A DNA stretch of 64,000 nucleotides from Sphagnum compactum (GCA_965153455.1 OZ234504.1:5208001-5272000); one strand, 5' to 3'. Positions 36,521 through 49,589 are shown, numbered from the stretch's first letter. The notes: generated by a model from the sequence alone, not told the origin. A program made the numbers and translations.

Positions 36521-37501
36521 ATGCAAGAGCTGCAAATACCTCCCTCTTCGTGCTCTTCCTTCTCTACGAAAGCTTTTGTTGTCATCCCTGCCTTTCTTGT
36601 TCGTCGTCAATGTCATTTCCCGTCATCACTAGGCATATTATCCAGCACTGTTACGCACCTGGGAAGCCGGCACAGACTGCAAAGCTTATGGTCCGGTGGC
36701 CATGTATGTATGGATCATCATCATCGTCATCTTCCCGAAGGAGGAAACAACCTTGCCACTTTTTATTGCTGCTGCAGTTCATTTAGGTTTCCGTTTCTTT
36801 CATGCTACAGACTTGGAAAAAATAGCAAGTGCAAGAGTTGCTTCTCCTGTTCCTGCAGTAGAATCGTTGCTCCAGTTTGTGCTCAGAATTTGCACTGGCA
36901 TGATGGATGTGTGGAGCAAAAGGTCCGTCAAGCCTTGCTCAAGCAAAAGGGGTGCATAATTTGGATCACAGGGCTTAGTGGCTCAGGAAAATCAACTCTA
37001 GCTTGCACCCTTGATCACCGGCTAGCGTCCATGGGCCATCTGAGTTATGTCCTTGATGGTGACAACATCCGGCATGGACTGAGCAGTGACTTACGGTTCT
37101 CAGCAGCAGACAGAGAGGAGAATATTCGCAGAGTTGGAGAAGTCGCTAAGCTTTTTGCAGATGCAGGTGTCATCACATTGGTAAGCTTCATATCACCATA
37201 TGCCAAGGACAGGGAGTTTGTCCGAAGTATTGTGCCAAGTGGTGAGTTCATTGAGGTTTTCATGAAGGTTCCATTGGAGGTGTGTGAGGCTAGGGATTGT
37301 AAAGGTCTTTACAAATCAGCCAGGGCAGGTGTACTGAAGGGCTTTACTGGAGTCGATGATCCTTATGAAGAGCCTCAAAATCCTGAAATTGTTCTAGAGG
37401 CTACAGATGCCACAGGAGAGTTTATTTCCGCACAGGTGATGGCCAGTACCTTGATCACTTACATTAGGGATAGGGGCTTTCTTGAAGGACCATGTTATTG
37501 A
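36521..37501 (+). CDS. Adenylyl-sulfate (APS) kinase, probably plastid-targeted, single exon
   Basis: 326 aa. It phosphorylates adenosine 5'-phosphosulfate to PAPS, the sulfate donor for sulfotransferases. The kinase core begins near residue 140 (QKGCIIWITGLSGSGKST, P-loop 151-159) and continues through DGDNIRHGL (179-187), ENIRRVGEVAKLFADAG, FISPY (223-227), VCEARDCKGLYK and KGFTGVDDPYE (273-283); the C-terminus ends as in plant enzymes. All ATP- and APS-binding motifs are present; one visible change is ARDC where ARDP is usual. The ~120-residue N-terminal extension is Ser-rich with few acidic residues until the core, consistent with a transit peptide, but its stretch of clustered Cys/His is odd and the true start or an upstream exon is uncertain. 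The whole kinase domain is uninterrupted, while seed-plant APK genes I know of have several introns, so a retrogene origin is possible. Confidence 0.88.
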   Translation: MQELQIPPSSCSSFSTKAFVVIPAFLVRRQCHFPSSLGILSSTVTHLGSRHRLQSLWSGGHVCMDHHHRHLPEGGNNLATFYCCCSSFRFPFLSCYRLGKNSKCKSCFSCSCSRIVAPVCAQNLHWHDGCVEQKVRQALLKQKGCIIWITGLSGSGKSTLACTLDHRLASMGHLSYVLDGDNIRHGLSSDLRFSAADREENIRRVGEVAKLFADAGVITLVSFISPYAKDREFVRSIVPSGEFIEVFMKVPLEVCEARDCKGLYKSARAGVLKGFTGVDDPYEEPQNPEIVLEATDATGEFISAQVMASTLITYIRDRGFLEGPCY

Positions 37502-40500
37502 ACTGTGAACTGTAATCTCACTAGTTCAAGATCATTCATAAAGGCAGATTTTTTTGGAGAATTGAGAACTGAAGAAACCTTCAGTCAACATTAGTTAGGT
37601 CAAGGAAAAATATATATTGGTAGGGTTTCAGGAGTCAGGGGGTTTATGTAGAGCTTGGAACCTTGGTGGAAGAGATAAAGTTACATACCTGCAGAGTGGC
37701 TACTGATTAAGTCTCTTCAGAGTACAGTTGCAGCAATCACCTAGGAGATGGTTGAAAAACCTGATGCCACTATACCTAGTGGAAGAGAGAAAGAATTCTT
37801 TCTCAGACTAATCTAAGACAAATTGTCAGAGGAGAAGAGTGAATCTGGTTTCTGTAGTATCATGCACAAAGATTTTGCGAATCGTGTAGAAGAGAGAAGG
37901 ATTTCATTGATCATTTTCCCTGGGCCTCAATTTTTTTGGGGGACTCTAACTCAGAGTCCACAACAAGAGACTTGTCCACATCATGTAGTGCAGAATATAA
38001 TTTGAAATTTTTTCCCCTCTGGAAAGTTCAAGCAAGTGGGTAAGGAACAAGAGATTTATGGCAAAGGCCTGTTTGGAACTTTTCTGTGAAGGTGTAAGAA
38101 CCTGCTTTTGGGATATTTAGGTGATACCATGGTTGTCTGTTTTGTTTGGAGTGAGAATCTGTGGAAAGTTCCTTGCTGGCAATTCTCGCAGTGTGCTTGC
38201 TGGTGTTATTTAAGCCCTTGTAGTTTTTTCTGAAAACGGAACTTGTTAAGTATGGCCATAATCAAGAGGACAGGTCTCCTATATTCTGTGAAACCCTATG
38301 GTCATGGGATGGGTGGCATTGATGTGTTGTACGTGAAAAAACAGGGTATTTGCCCCCAGAGTTTTGTTTTCTTGGTCTGACCCTGAATTTGGGATCAAGG
38401 TATCAGTTGAGGGTTTGGATTGTCAAGACTCTTTGGTCTTGGATATAGAGTTTGTGAATTTTCAGTTTGAGATTGGTGTCAGGTCTCTAAGCATGTGCAT
38501 AGCTTGAGTTTGATGATAAAATCAATAGCACATCCTAGCTTCATTTCTACATTTCAAATATCTGCCTTTTGGATTGGAAAGTTGGGTTTAGGCTTTCATG
38601 ATTAGTGTACTTGGGGATTTCTTCGACGTTGAGCTCAGGGGCTGTGACAGGGGGCATTAGAGTGCAGGTCAAATGATCTTGTCATTGCTTCTCGTTCCAT
38701 TCTTGCTTTCTGCATTATGGATTTGGCAGGACAATTGACTACAGTCAATTCAAGGGAAAGAGGATTGCCTTTTAGTATCTTTGAATCATCACTCAAAGAA
38801 AGATGGTTAGTGTCATGTTATGGTTCAAGCTAGCATCACATCAAGACTAGTCCATGTGAGGAGATGTCTGCATGGATAGGGTTGGTGGTGGGGTGGGTTG
38901 ATGGCCAACTGAGTGGACTTATGCAGATTAGCACCATATTGGGCTTCACTAGCAACTAGCAACCCTCCCCTAGTTTGAAGGTCGGAGCCTCAAGGGTGTC
39001 GGCCTGAAAATAAGGGGAGGCCCATGTGAGCAGGCCTTCCCCAGCATAAAGTCCAAAAGTCTTTCTATTGAATGGTGGAAGGTTTCGATACAAATAGTGG
39101 AAGATCCCATTGATGAAAGCATCTTCCATGCGGAGAGGTGCTTTCAAATACAAAGAGAAAAACCTTGGAGTGCTTTAGATTGCTCCTTAAACCTTCTTAC
39201 TAGGCCTGTCTTATAAGTCTTTAGGAATTTAGTATATTTCCTTCGACCCTATTGAACCAGGGCTCAGCTATGGTCTCCTCTGTTAGGGCTTGTGTAACAA
39301 CATTTTTCTTAATTTTCTCATTGCTGGCCTCCATTGAGTAAAAATAGAAACCTGAACACCTGAAGGATTATGTGTAACTCCATCTGAAATTTTGGGTTCT
39401 GGCTATATGGGCATTGTCATGGCTTTTCCCATAAGTAATAACATCTTCAGTGGTGTAATTCAGCTGGAAAGTACTGCCCTTCATACCATGATATACCCAC
39501 CCAATGCTGGTTCAGAGTTCAGGCAACACAGGTAGCCAATTCAGGTCCTTTCACAACTCCAATTTGTTTAGAGACGTTCATAAAAGCTATTAAATTAGCT
39601 AATTTGATTTCCAGCAGCTGGAGTCTGCAAATCAATGTCAAGTCCATGGCCAATGCAAACAAAACCTTGATCTTGACTTCTTCTGCAAGGTGATTTCAAC
39701 TTTGATCTGATGCCAATCCTACATATTCCAGACAGATGCAGCACTCAGTCCTTTGGTTCTGTCTTTGGTGTTGGATGTTACTTGGTGTCTTGGTCCATAG
39801 ATATTTACAAGAGGTACTTACTGCTTACAACTTCATTCTTGGTTTGACCTTGTCATTAAGAATTGTCCATCCACAGAACTGGCCCAAAAAGGTTATGTCT
39901 TGCTTGATATGGATCTAAAATGTGTCTGCTGGAAACTTCTATCAGTAGTAGGCCTGCCATATTCAAGGGATGAGCAACCATGCAGCATTTGTCAGAGGAC
40001 TAATGAATTGAAGTATTCAACTAGCATTCTAGTTACATGAGGCATGAATTTACACATCTCTGCAAGGAACTGGGCAAAACATGTTTTTACAGACAGGCCC
40101 ACTATGGAAGTATGCTGCCACTGCAAAGTCTGAATGTGGCCTGACAAGATTCATCACTAAAGTGCTAGAACTTGTAAACCAGATTCTACAGCTTGTGCAC
40201 AATGCACACAAGCTGGAGTTAAGGTACATGATTTCTTCTTTCCTTTGATAAACAAGAGCAGACCATGATATAAAATCTGGTGCTCTCTCTTCATGTGGCA
40301 TCAAACTAGGTGATCCGGTAAATGACAAAGAGTTGTGGCTTTTGCCCCATCCAATCAGTATCAACCATTGTAATGCTGGAGGTTCTTAGACTCTTCTGGT
40401 TTCAAGATCAACTGTGGTGTGCCATGTAAAAATCTTGAGGTAGCTGTATGATGATGCAGAACCTTAAGAAACAGTTACACTCAAGAAAGTGGTTAGTCGG

Positions 40501-40921
40501 GACTACAGTAAGAAATTGACTAAAAGGAAAGCTGAGCTCTTTTGAAAAACCAAGAAAACAACAGTACCATCTGTTACACCCTATTACAGGTGAGAATATC
40601 TCTCATAAGAATCAAGAAACCTCCATTTTCATAATTAAGAAAATGCAAAGCAAGGTTAACACTTCTTCAACCAGCCACAGAGAATTCCAAAGAACGAAAG
40701 ACAAAACAGAGAACCAAGGACCAAGAAACAAATAAATAAATAAAACATGAAAGCAGTATGAACAATGGTGCCAGTCTCCATCACTCATTGGCGCTGATGT
40801 GTTTACTGCACAGCTTTGCTAATGTCTCCAATGCACACACATACTTTGAAGTCTGAAAGGCACTTAACCCCAAACAGCCTGAATCTCCACCAGTTTACAA
40901 TTAGATGGCGGTCAGAGTGAC
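37502..40921. other. Long intergenic stretch, no supported gene
   Basis: Base composition is more balanced than in the AT-rich repeats, and frames of 60-104 codons occur on both strands, but none has recognisable motifs or splice support. It may include the APS kinase 3' UTR, decayed repeats or a non-coding transcript. No tandem array was seen. Confidence 0.45.
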
Positions 40922-41777
40922 TCATAAACAAGTTGGAGGTCGATGGCGTCGCTCCTCTTCAAGAATAGGAATATCGTTGCCACTCATATCCCGACGGCGC
41001 ATCAGTCCATTATCATCAAATTCCCAAAGTTCATTGCCATGGGTGCGGTACCTAAATTGCAGCAACCAAAGTAACATCTTCATGCACAAAGTTTGATTGT
41101 CAAGTAAAATGCATATCTCACTTTGTCTACCTCCATCTAGTGATCTTCACTGCTTGTCATAATCCAACAGTTTCTGAGCAATAAAGCAGATGGTAAACAA
41201 GTGAAAACATTTTGATCTCATTTTTTTGTGCCTACAAAAGTTGGAATGTCACTGGCTTTGCTTGCACTAAGATTTAGTGTTAGTTGATCCAAAGCAGTCT
41301 AATCATTAAGTCATCACTTAATAAGGTTCAAAATGTCAACAGCTCAATCCTACCCAAGACTCTTGTATCTGTTACAAATTGGTGGGCAAGCATTTTCTGA
41401 ACTTGTTCATTCCTCATCAATGCCTGAAGAGACAAAATGGGGAATCGAAAGAACCCAATTTACCATTTGTTGGCCTGGTCATGCCACTCACACTCAAACC
41501 GTACAGCAATGTGGTTGCCAGTAAAAGCCCACATCTCCTTCATTAGGTGATAGTCAAGCTCATTCTCCCACTTCCTGCATAGAAACTCCTTGATAGCTGC
41601 CCTACCTTTGAAGAACTCAGTGCGGTTGCGCCATTCTGAATCCTCTGTGTAAGCTAGTGCCACTACATCAGGATTGCATGTATTCCATGCATCCTCTGCA
41701 GCTTTCACTTTGGCACGGGCTGTCTCCTCTGTGAAAGGAGGGCAGGGGGGGCGTCGCAACACAACACTTGAGGTCAT
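40922..41777 (-). CDS. SnoaL/NTF2-fold DUF1348 family protein, two exons
   Basis: Exon 1 is 41777-41464 and exon 2 is 41051-40922, with donor AAATG|GTAAAT and acceptor TTTAG|GTACC, phase 2, giving 147 aa. The protein reads [22 protein letters not shown], then [38 protein letters not shown], then [20 protein letters not shown] and [12 protein letters not shown]. This order and length are those of the DUF1348 branch of the SnoaL-like/NTF2 superfamily, small cone-shaped proteins common in bacteria and plants with no settled function. No signal peptide; likely cytosolic. It stands alone, with repeats on either side. Confidence 0.88.
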
Positions 41778-44568
41778 CCTGGTCCTCGGCCAGAGGGACT
41801 GTTGTTTAGGGTTTATGAGTCACTCACTCTGATCCTAAACCCTAAACAAAGGCTTACTTGCATGTTCATGGGTCTTCCACAAAACTGGAACTGTAGATAT
41901 GCAAATTCAAGAGATGGTCGATGTGCACAAGCTTGAATTCCAAACCCACTAAATTAGGGTAGGATTCTTAACCCAGTTTGAATGAATCTTATAGACTCAT
42001 GCTGTGCTGCTCAGATCATTTGTTAAACCTTTCAGTGCATAATTTCAAGTTCCAAGAATTTCAGAATGAGGAGCATCTCATGTATGCTCATTTTCCTGCG
42101 TACTTTTTACTGTTACAACCTCTTATCAACAATTGCAAATTGAATTGTGGAAAATCCCCTAATTACTCTACAGAATCACCAGATTCCAATGCCAAATTTT
42201 ACCTTCAGATGCGCGGAGTGGAGTGCACACAAGACCTGGTTTCCCTTTTGGACGGGAGTCAACGAGAAAAATTCCTTCGAAGCTTTAATTGGGGACCAAC
42301 GAAAGAGGCGAATAGGTAACACCCAAAACCCCGAATTGAACTCTGGCCCCTCTCCGCCCGGATGTGAATCCCACCGAAGAAGCTTTTGCACCTGGCCAAT
42401 ACAAAGAAAAACGCAAAATACACAAAGACTGCTAGAGTACAAGCTCAGTGAGTAAGTGTTTTCCAGCAGTGACACAAATCATGATGCTGCAGAAATCATT
42501 GAGTTGCAAGCGCATCTGTCTGCCTATCCTATGATCTTACAAACCTCAAGAAAGCTTAGCATTATCCTTTCATAGCATTATCCTTTCAATTCCAGAACCA
42601 CAGAGCGAAAGTCAAGCTCCGTGAGCATACTGGTAGGTACCCAGAATTCTCGTGTATACCCATTTATGCAGTGCGATTCGGATCCCTCTTTGTCAAAGAA
42701 AGAACTGGCGGTTAAATGTTGAATTCATGGATCCTTGACTGGGTGTTCTCAAAAAGCAAAAAAAAGAATGAGCTTTGACCCGACGAACCTGTGCAATTCC
42801 TTGAATTTTTTTCAAAAGAACCAGTCAAAGAACAATACCCTGATGTGCACCATTTTGGACACTATTTGAACACAGCGAGATGCTCCAATTTATTTTTTTA
42901 GTGTAATCAGAGGGCAACATGAAAAAATGTCCGATCCAATCTGCACATTGGGTAAAGCCCGCACCCTTAAGGGTGCTTCATCCCCGCAGTTTTAACCTTT
43001 GTTAATAGGCAATAATGTGACCAGAAACTCCTATGCTTGACCCCCAAGTACTTGCATACAGGCGGGCACAATGTACCCAACAAACCTTATAATTGCATGG
43101 GATGAATGATTTGTTATAAGTAATTATTGTGTGAGTATGTACTACAAGTACTAACTATTAACTATGATCTACCATCTGTGGTGTATTGTGAAGTTTGAAC
43201 CCATTATTTTTCCAACCCGAGCTTCATAATCTACTATTTTAGAATGTATCAACACGTGGCTTAACATGATTTGTCCTTCACTTGCCATGGGCCGTAACCT
43301 TCAACCTGCTTTTCTGTTCATTCTTAATGCATATTCTACCTACCCAGCAACGGAACCCTCATGTCAATGAATGAAAAGCTAATATGATTAAGCATATGCG
43401 TCTGCTAGACCATCAGACAGAATCAAATGCATATTCTACTTCTGTTTGGATGATTTCTACTTTTCACTGAGAGAAATGAACATACATTCATCATGCAACA
43501 GTGAATGGTCCTAATGTTTTGTTATTGGCTTTGACAATATTATTTTGTTCACAATCAAATTTCAAGTAAAATTAGATCTGAATGAAGCATTTTTTATTCA
43601 AATCCAAATACTGTTTGGATCAGTGTTTTTTTTGGGGATGAATTTTCACAACCTGCTAAGGAAAAAAGAAGGTAGAGAGCATTTTTGTTTGGAAAAAATA
43701 TATGGGCCCAAGTCACCACATTATGAGGGAAAAAAAAAGTCTAAAGTCACCATATTTAGAGAGTAGGAGGTTCCAACAAGTTGCCAAAGGCCATTACAAT
43801 TTAGCCCGCCATTTAGAAATACTCCACTCTGAGGGTGTTTTATGTGTCCCCGCTTGATTGTCAAATGGAGCATTAGTTAGTAGAGGTCAACATGTGTTGC
43901 CCCTGTTCATTTCTGGGAGGGCTTTACACATGATAGGTAACAAGCTCAAGGCTAGTTACATCCCACCAAAATAACATCGGTTACAATACCTTAGCCTTTG
44001 TATCTAAAGCTCAAAATTTACAAAAAGTGTGACAAAATCAACACTTGTTAGGTACCTTGGAATGACTGCCATAAAATGAACCAACACTCAACAGGGCACC
44101 ATGGACTGGATGCCAGTTATAACTCAGTTTATTCATGAACCTCAACCCAAGTTAATATTTGGTTTCACCTTGGTAACCCTAAGGGAAATAGGTTACTACT
44201 AGTTTAAGGGTATGCTATATAAGGCCTAATCATTGTGGGTTGTTCCAAGGTAGTAAAAAAATTGCAATTATTTTGGCTAAATGTTCATAGGGATGATCGC
44301 CATTTTATCTACATCTTCCTATGGATGATTGACCCTTACAAAAAAAGAAATCCGGAAAAAAACACTGGTGTGAACGGGGCTCTCGACTGACACAGCGGGC
44401 AAAACAGTGCGTTTCGTACCAACCTTTGGTCCTGCGCTCCCCCCCCACCACGCCCCCGGCGCCTTCTCTCTTTTCTCTCTTCTCCGGCTCGCTCTTAGCG
44501 AGTGTGGTTTTCGCTGAGCTTTCTTGCACTCTCTTTGAGGTAATGTTGTGATCTGTGGCGGTCAGGAC
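41778..44568. other. Intergenic region including the GPR107-like promoter
   Basis: No gene supported; the 100-codon frames at 42147-42475 on both strands overlap one another and have no family features. A dispersed-repeat copy lies at 44081-44200 (paralogue of 34345-34462), and 44245-44335 carries remnants of the TAGCC repeat ('gggatgatcgccattttat'). From 44390 the sequence becomes C/T-rich (cccccccaccacgcccccgg; tctcttttctctcttctcc), as in a leader. Confidence 0.5.
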
Positions 44569-45912
44569 ATGGGATTGTCGACGGAGATGGCGAGGAATAA
44601 GGTCGGCATGGTGCGGGTGCGGGTGCTGCCGACATTGGTGTTCTCAGTGGTTGCCCTTTTGTTGTTGTCGTTACCCTGTTGTGAGGCAGAAATCAAGCAC
44701 CTCAGCATTACGGGCGATGCGCGGCCTTTCATCTTGTTCGAGACTTTTGGTTTCGAAGCTCACGGTATGATCAACATCGAAGTTTCGGATGTGAAGCTAC
44801 CGGAAGGTGGTGATGGTGCACGAACGGGTTTCTTTCTGTCTCGTGAAGTGGATCTGGTGCCTGCCTACGAGGATTTGCTACAAGACCACAAGGATTGCTT
44901 GCTGGAGAGCACTCGGATCACGACCGTCGCCACGTTGGCGAAGGCCGCGGAAGGTGCGTTCAACATCTCGTGGTCTACACCGATTGCCGACGAGTATAGC
45001 TTGTATTTCGAGAATTGCTTGAGACAGCCGGTGTCCTTGGACGTCACGACTTCCATGTACAATGTAGAGGACGGCTATAAGGACTACCTGCCGATGGGAC
45101 AAACGCAGCTGCCGACGCTGTTTTTCACCTTCTTTCTGGCGCATCTTGTGCTGTTAGCAACCTGGATCTACGTTTGTTGGAATCAGAAGCTGTCTGTGCA
45201 TCGGATCCATATTCTCATGGGCGTGCTGCTCGTGCTCAAGGCGCTCAACTTGATATGTGAAGCTGAAGACAAGCAATATGTGAAGAGGACGGGGACACCG
45301 CATGGCTGGGATGTTGCCTACTACATCTTCAATTTTCTCAGGGGAGGTATGCTGTTCAGTGTGATTGTTCTCATCGGCACTGGCTGGTCCTTTCTGAAGC
45401 CATTCCTACAAGATAAGGAAAAGAAGGTGCTCATGGTTGTCATCCCTCTCCAGGTGTTTGCCAATGCTGCTTTCGTTGTTTATGATGAAGCTGGGCCTTC
45501 CACCAAAGACTTTTCCACATGGAAGCAAGTGTTTCTGCTTCTGGATATCATCTGCTGTTGTGCAGTCCTGTTCCCCATCGTATGGTCAATGAAACACCTC
45601 AGAGAGGCATCTCACACTGATGGCAAAGCAGCACGCAACTTGATGAAGCTCACCGTGTTCCGCCAGTACTATATTGTGGTAGTGAGCTACATTTACTTCA
45701 CTCGCATTGTGGTTTTTGCTCTCGCCACTGTCACTGCATACCGCTACAGATGGACCCGCAATTTTGCTGAGGAGATGGCTGCTCTTGCTTTTTACATTTA
45801 TACGGGATACAAGTTCAGGCCGGTGGAGCGCAATCCCTACCTTGGACTCGATGATGATGAGGAAGACGCAGCTGCACAGGAAGCCTTGAAGGATGATGAG
45901 TTTGATTTGTAG
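44569..45912 (+). CDS. GPR107/GOST-type seven-transmembrane protein (CAND6/7-like), single exon
   Basis: 447 aa from the first in-frame ATG at 44569. A hydrophobic signal peptide (~16-38, ending CCEAE) leads a lumenal/extracellular domain to ~180 with Cys110 and Cys150. It is followed by seven hydrophobic segments at about 182-203, 212-231, 252-276, 286-306, 320-341, 366-390 and 398-413. The tail is acidic (LDDDEEDAAAQEALKDDEFD). Family landmarks include FETFGFEAHG, WDVAYYIFNFLRGGMLF, GWSFLKPFLQDKEKK and YTGYKFRPVERNPY, which match plant CAND6/CAND7 proteins of the lung-7TM/GPR107 family. Animal relatives act in Golgi/endosome trafficking; plant members were proposed as candidate GPCRs, but a trafficking or chaperone role is at least as likely. 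The length is normal. Confidence 0.9.
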   Translation: MGLSTEMARNKVGMVRVRVLPTLVFSVVALLLLSLPCCEAEIKHLSITGDARPFILFETFGFEAHGMINIEVSDVKLPEGGDGARTGFFLSREVDLVPAYEDLLQDHKDCLLESTRITTVATLAKAAEGAFNISWSTPIADEYSLYFENCLRQPVSLDVTTSMYNVEDGYKDYLPMGQTQLPTLFFTFFLAHLVLLATWIYVCWNQKLSVHRIHILMGVLLVLKALNLICEAEDKQYVKRTGTPHGWDVAYYIFNFLRGGMLFSVIVLIGTGWSFLKPFLQDKEKKVLMVVIPLQVFANAAFVVYDEAGPSTKDFSTWKQVFLLLDIICCCAVLFPIVWSMKHLREASHTDGKAARNLMKLTVFRQYYIVVVSYIYFTRIVVFALATVTAYRYRWTRNFAEEMAALAFYIYTGYKFRPVERNPYLGLDDDEEDAAAQEALKDDEFDL

Positions 45913-48900
45913 ACTCTGAGCAGTAGTGCTCTTTCCTCTCTACACATTTGAGTTTGATTTGCTCTCCTCTGTGCAGATTCCATTACAGCCCCTGTGCATT
46001 CCAAATTAGCCATTTGCTAATGCAACTTTGTTAGTCAGAGACCTGAAGACTGCGAAGTTTTGAGAAGAGGGTTGTGTGCAAATGGTTGCTATGCTGCTTG
46101 GAGAGCTTCAACTATTGTCAAACTTGATTTCTTAGGAACACTTGCTCTTGATCAGGCACTTGTGGTGATGAGAGCAAGATAAGGGTTTTCCTTAAGCAGC
46201 TTCTTCTCTTCATGTGTCTTCTCAGTGATAAGATCTATGGCCTCTTCAATTACCTTGTCTCTGATTGAACCAACTTTTGTTTCAATATGACTTGTTCTTA
46301 GGTTTTCCAATTTGTGCCCATGATTTTTCTCCACTTTCCTCATTGGGCTTCGGTATTCTTAAGTCTCAAAAAAGAATTTGCCTGGTATGGGGTATCATCC
46401 TGTGTTTTTTGTTGACTTGCACCTCTGCCTTCCAGCATCGAAGTTTTGTGAGACTTCGGGGAAAACTAGACCTTAGTACTGGGTTCACTGTTTTGTATTG
46501 AAATTAATCTCACATGATAACTTGTTTGTGTCTCATTGTTGGTGAGTTAATATGGTTCTTCTACCTGTCTCCACTTATCACAGCTCCTCCTTTGACATAT
46601 GAAGTTCTTGATATTCCATCACTGCCCTCAGATAAAGATGGGTTGTTGCTTTGGATTTCTACTGTGAATGGCTGCTGACAATAGCACATTGTGGGATCTT
46701 GTATGTTTGTCACATGTGCACCACCTCCTTTGCCAGGTTTGTGTTTCAACCTCTAGGTTTGTTTGAGAAGCATGAATGCAGCCAGATTTAACAAAGCACA
46801 TCAGGTAATGTCTATTGTTTTCCTTAATAATTACAAGCATGTTATCTTGACTGATGATAGTGCACTTCAGAATGATGCAAGAACCTTACAGATACCATTG
46901 AGGGTTGGAGGGATGAGGAACTTCTGCAAGACTGCATATCAGTAAGTCTGCTGCTCCATTCTACTCTGCTTTTGATTCATGCAGCTCCTGTATATTTTCT
47001 GAAGTTCAACTTGTGTTCAATGTATTGTGTTGTCAAATGCATTCTAATCCTCTTTGATTAGTGCAATACAGGGCTCCATTTTAGTGTCTCATTGAAGAAC
47101 TGTCTGCCAAGAAGAGCTAGATACCTTGAGACCTCAAAGATAGAGCCTTGTGTTGAGGTTGTGTCATCTGTCTTTTGTAACTTCAGCTTTCTGTTTCCAC
47201 AAACCTGTTGCAAATGGGTGCAAATGGGACAATTGGGTGTTAAGATCGCTTGTCTCATTCTGCCTGGGAGGTTTTTGGGCACTGGATACACTGGACTACT
47301 TGCCCACGGCAGGCCCAGCCAACAGTGCTTGACACTTGGACCAGTGCTCTTAATGTAAGAGAATGGGCCCTATGTGAGTGGCACTGGCCTTAAGGACAGA
47401 GAATGGACCCTAGAGGCCTGGCATGGGCCTTAAGGTTAGAGAATCAGCCCTAGGGGACTGGTGAACCTGCCAGGGGGACCAATCAGCCTGTTCACTTATA
47501 TGGAAAGCACTCCTGGATTTCTTTTCGTGTTAGAGGAGGCCACCTTATATGCCCTTGGACAACGCCTCCTCAAGGGTAGGTGTAATGTGCCTTCTCATAG
47601 GCATAAGGTACCTTTGCACCTACAAGGGTGGCTGCCTCCCGATCTACGAATTCACATCACCTCATTGTCTACCAATGTTCAATTCATGGTTTGCTTTGTA
47701 CTTTACAGTGGGTTAATGGGTTAACCCTCATAGGGTGAGGCCATTCTTGCTAAGCTTTGCTACACCTGGATTATTAAGCCCATCATTTCAGGAATGCCCC
47801 AATCGAGAGGTTTTACCTTACTAGTGAATTTGCATTCTCTAATATGGAAATACAAATGTGTGGGACTATTCACTTGGCAACTCAGGGAGCTGGGTGCCGT
47901 CAATTCATCTTTCTATCTACAAGGAACTCTTTGTGTCTTTCCAAAGCATATTGTTGTGGGTTAAGGACACCCACAAACACAGAACAAAAAGATGATCCAA
48001 TCCTAGCATAACACTTTTGTGTCTTAATCATGTGTAATGACTAATAACCTTGTCCTTGTCAAAGGGCATTTTGTTTTGTGAAACACCTGAGTGTAAGACA
48101 GGTCACTAAGAGTGGGAGGCCCCACTGCACTGGCCTGCCTTGGTCATTATGCCATGTAATGCCCTCATGCCATGGCATGACATTAGTAAGAGTGGGAGGC
48201 CCCACCGCACTGGCCTGCCTTGGACATTATGCCATGTAATGCTCTCATACCATATGATCATGTTCTTCCCATGCTCAGGTAAAGCCTGGTGTTGGTGGGG
48301 GATATTCCACCATGATTTGTTTGGAAAGGAATGGTGTTGATGGAGCAGAACCCACTCTAGCAACTTTGCTTCTGAACATTTGAATGCATGTTGACAGAGC
48401 TGTCCATAAGCATGTTCACGGGGATAACCAAACTCGAAATACAAAGGAATGTAAGTGTACATCACACAAGATTTTTTACACTTACACACGTATATTGTTG
48501 TCATACATAATTATTAATTTATTTGGGCTACGCATTGCTTCACACCACCAGAGAAAATGATTAAATTATTTTGTGCGGATATAATAATTTTGTTGTAATC
48601 AATTTTGTCTTTTCGAAAAATAAAATTTTGTAAATTTCACAATATATCTTTTTGTTTCATTAGTAATTTTTTTGCATTCTTGATTTGGTAGGCAAAATGT
48701 CAATGAAAGTTTAATTCATTAAAGAAGTTCACAACAACATGCAAATAGACAAAAACATTGCAAGGGTGCAAGACAAACAATAAGAAACGATTCTGAAATA
48801 GAAATTTGATCTATGATGAATTATAATCCAAAGTGATTCTAAAATTGTCGTAGTGACAGATCACCAAAATACCCATCTTACATAAACTAATTCCAATGAA

Positions 48901-49589
48901 ACACCATCATTGAAATTCATTTATTTTTATATTTAGATGGGAGTAATGTAAATATTTGTCAAATACACTTACATAGTGTTATGTTTGTGTGTGTGTATAT
49001 ATATATAATTTTTAATAAATTATACCTACTTTCAATCCATATTAATTAGTTATGGTACATCCAAATATGGGCGCATCCGAAAGCTCAATGTTTTTTTTTT
49101 TTTCGCAAATGTGTCACTTTGATTGACCTTTCAACAAAAAAGTTATGATGCTTTTAATACTCCCCAAATAGAAGCCAAAAATCGAAATTACAAATTCAAA
49201 ATTCAAGTGATTTTGGAGGTTTTCAATTGCCAGAAGTGAGAATAATAGTAACAAATATTCATCAAATTTCTATATTTGGTTTTCAGTGTGTAGGCAAAAG
49301 TATAAAAAGATGATTAAAAATTTTGTACTTCATATTGGATTATAGCCAGATTTGGCTACACCTTCCCAGGGATGATTGCCACTTTGGTTACAAACAAAAA
49401 TTCCTAAAAAAAACATGTTTTGGCTGCTTCTTTTGTTTCCCTGGCAAAAAATTTCTCATTGTGGCAACAACAAAATTGGAAAAAAAATTTAGTATAAAAT
49501 CAAAAAAATTGCTAAATTTTTGAAAGACTAATTTCAAACTTTGGAAACCGCAAAATTGAATAAAATAAAATAAAATAAATAAAAACCCC
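45913..49589. other. Intergenic, with short tandem duplications
   Basis: Contains the GPR107-like 3' UTR, a ~50-bp block repeated three times at 47350-47465 ('gagaatg.gccct.....ggc.tgg.ccttaagg'), an 80-bp direct duplication at 48107-48266, and a copy of the TAGCC repeat at about 49210-49400 ('atagccagatttggctac'). No gene supported. Confidence 0.5.
48107..48266. repeat. 80-bp tandem duplication
   Basis: Two adjacent units, each 'taagagtgggaggccccac.gcactggcctgccttgg.cattatgccatgtaatg', differ at only a few positions (offset 80 bp), so the event is recent. The unit also has inner near-palindromes such as gccatggcatg. Confidence 0.75.

Noticed and set aside
42147-42475. Overlapping ~100-codon frames on both strands
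   Set aside because: Mutually overlapping, no family features, no splice partners.
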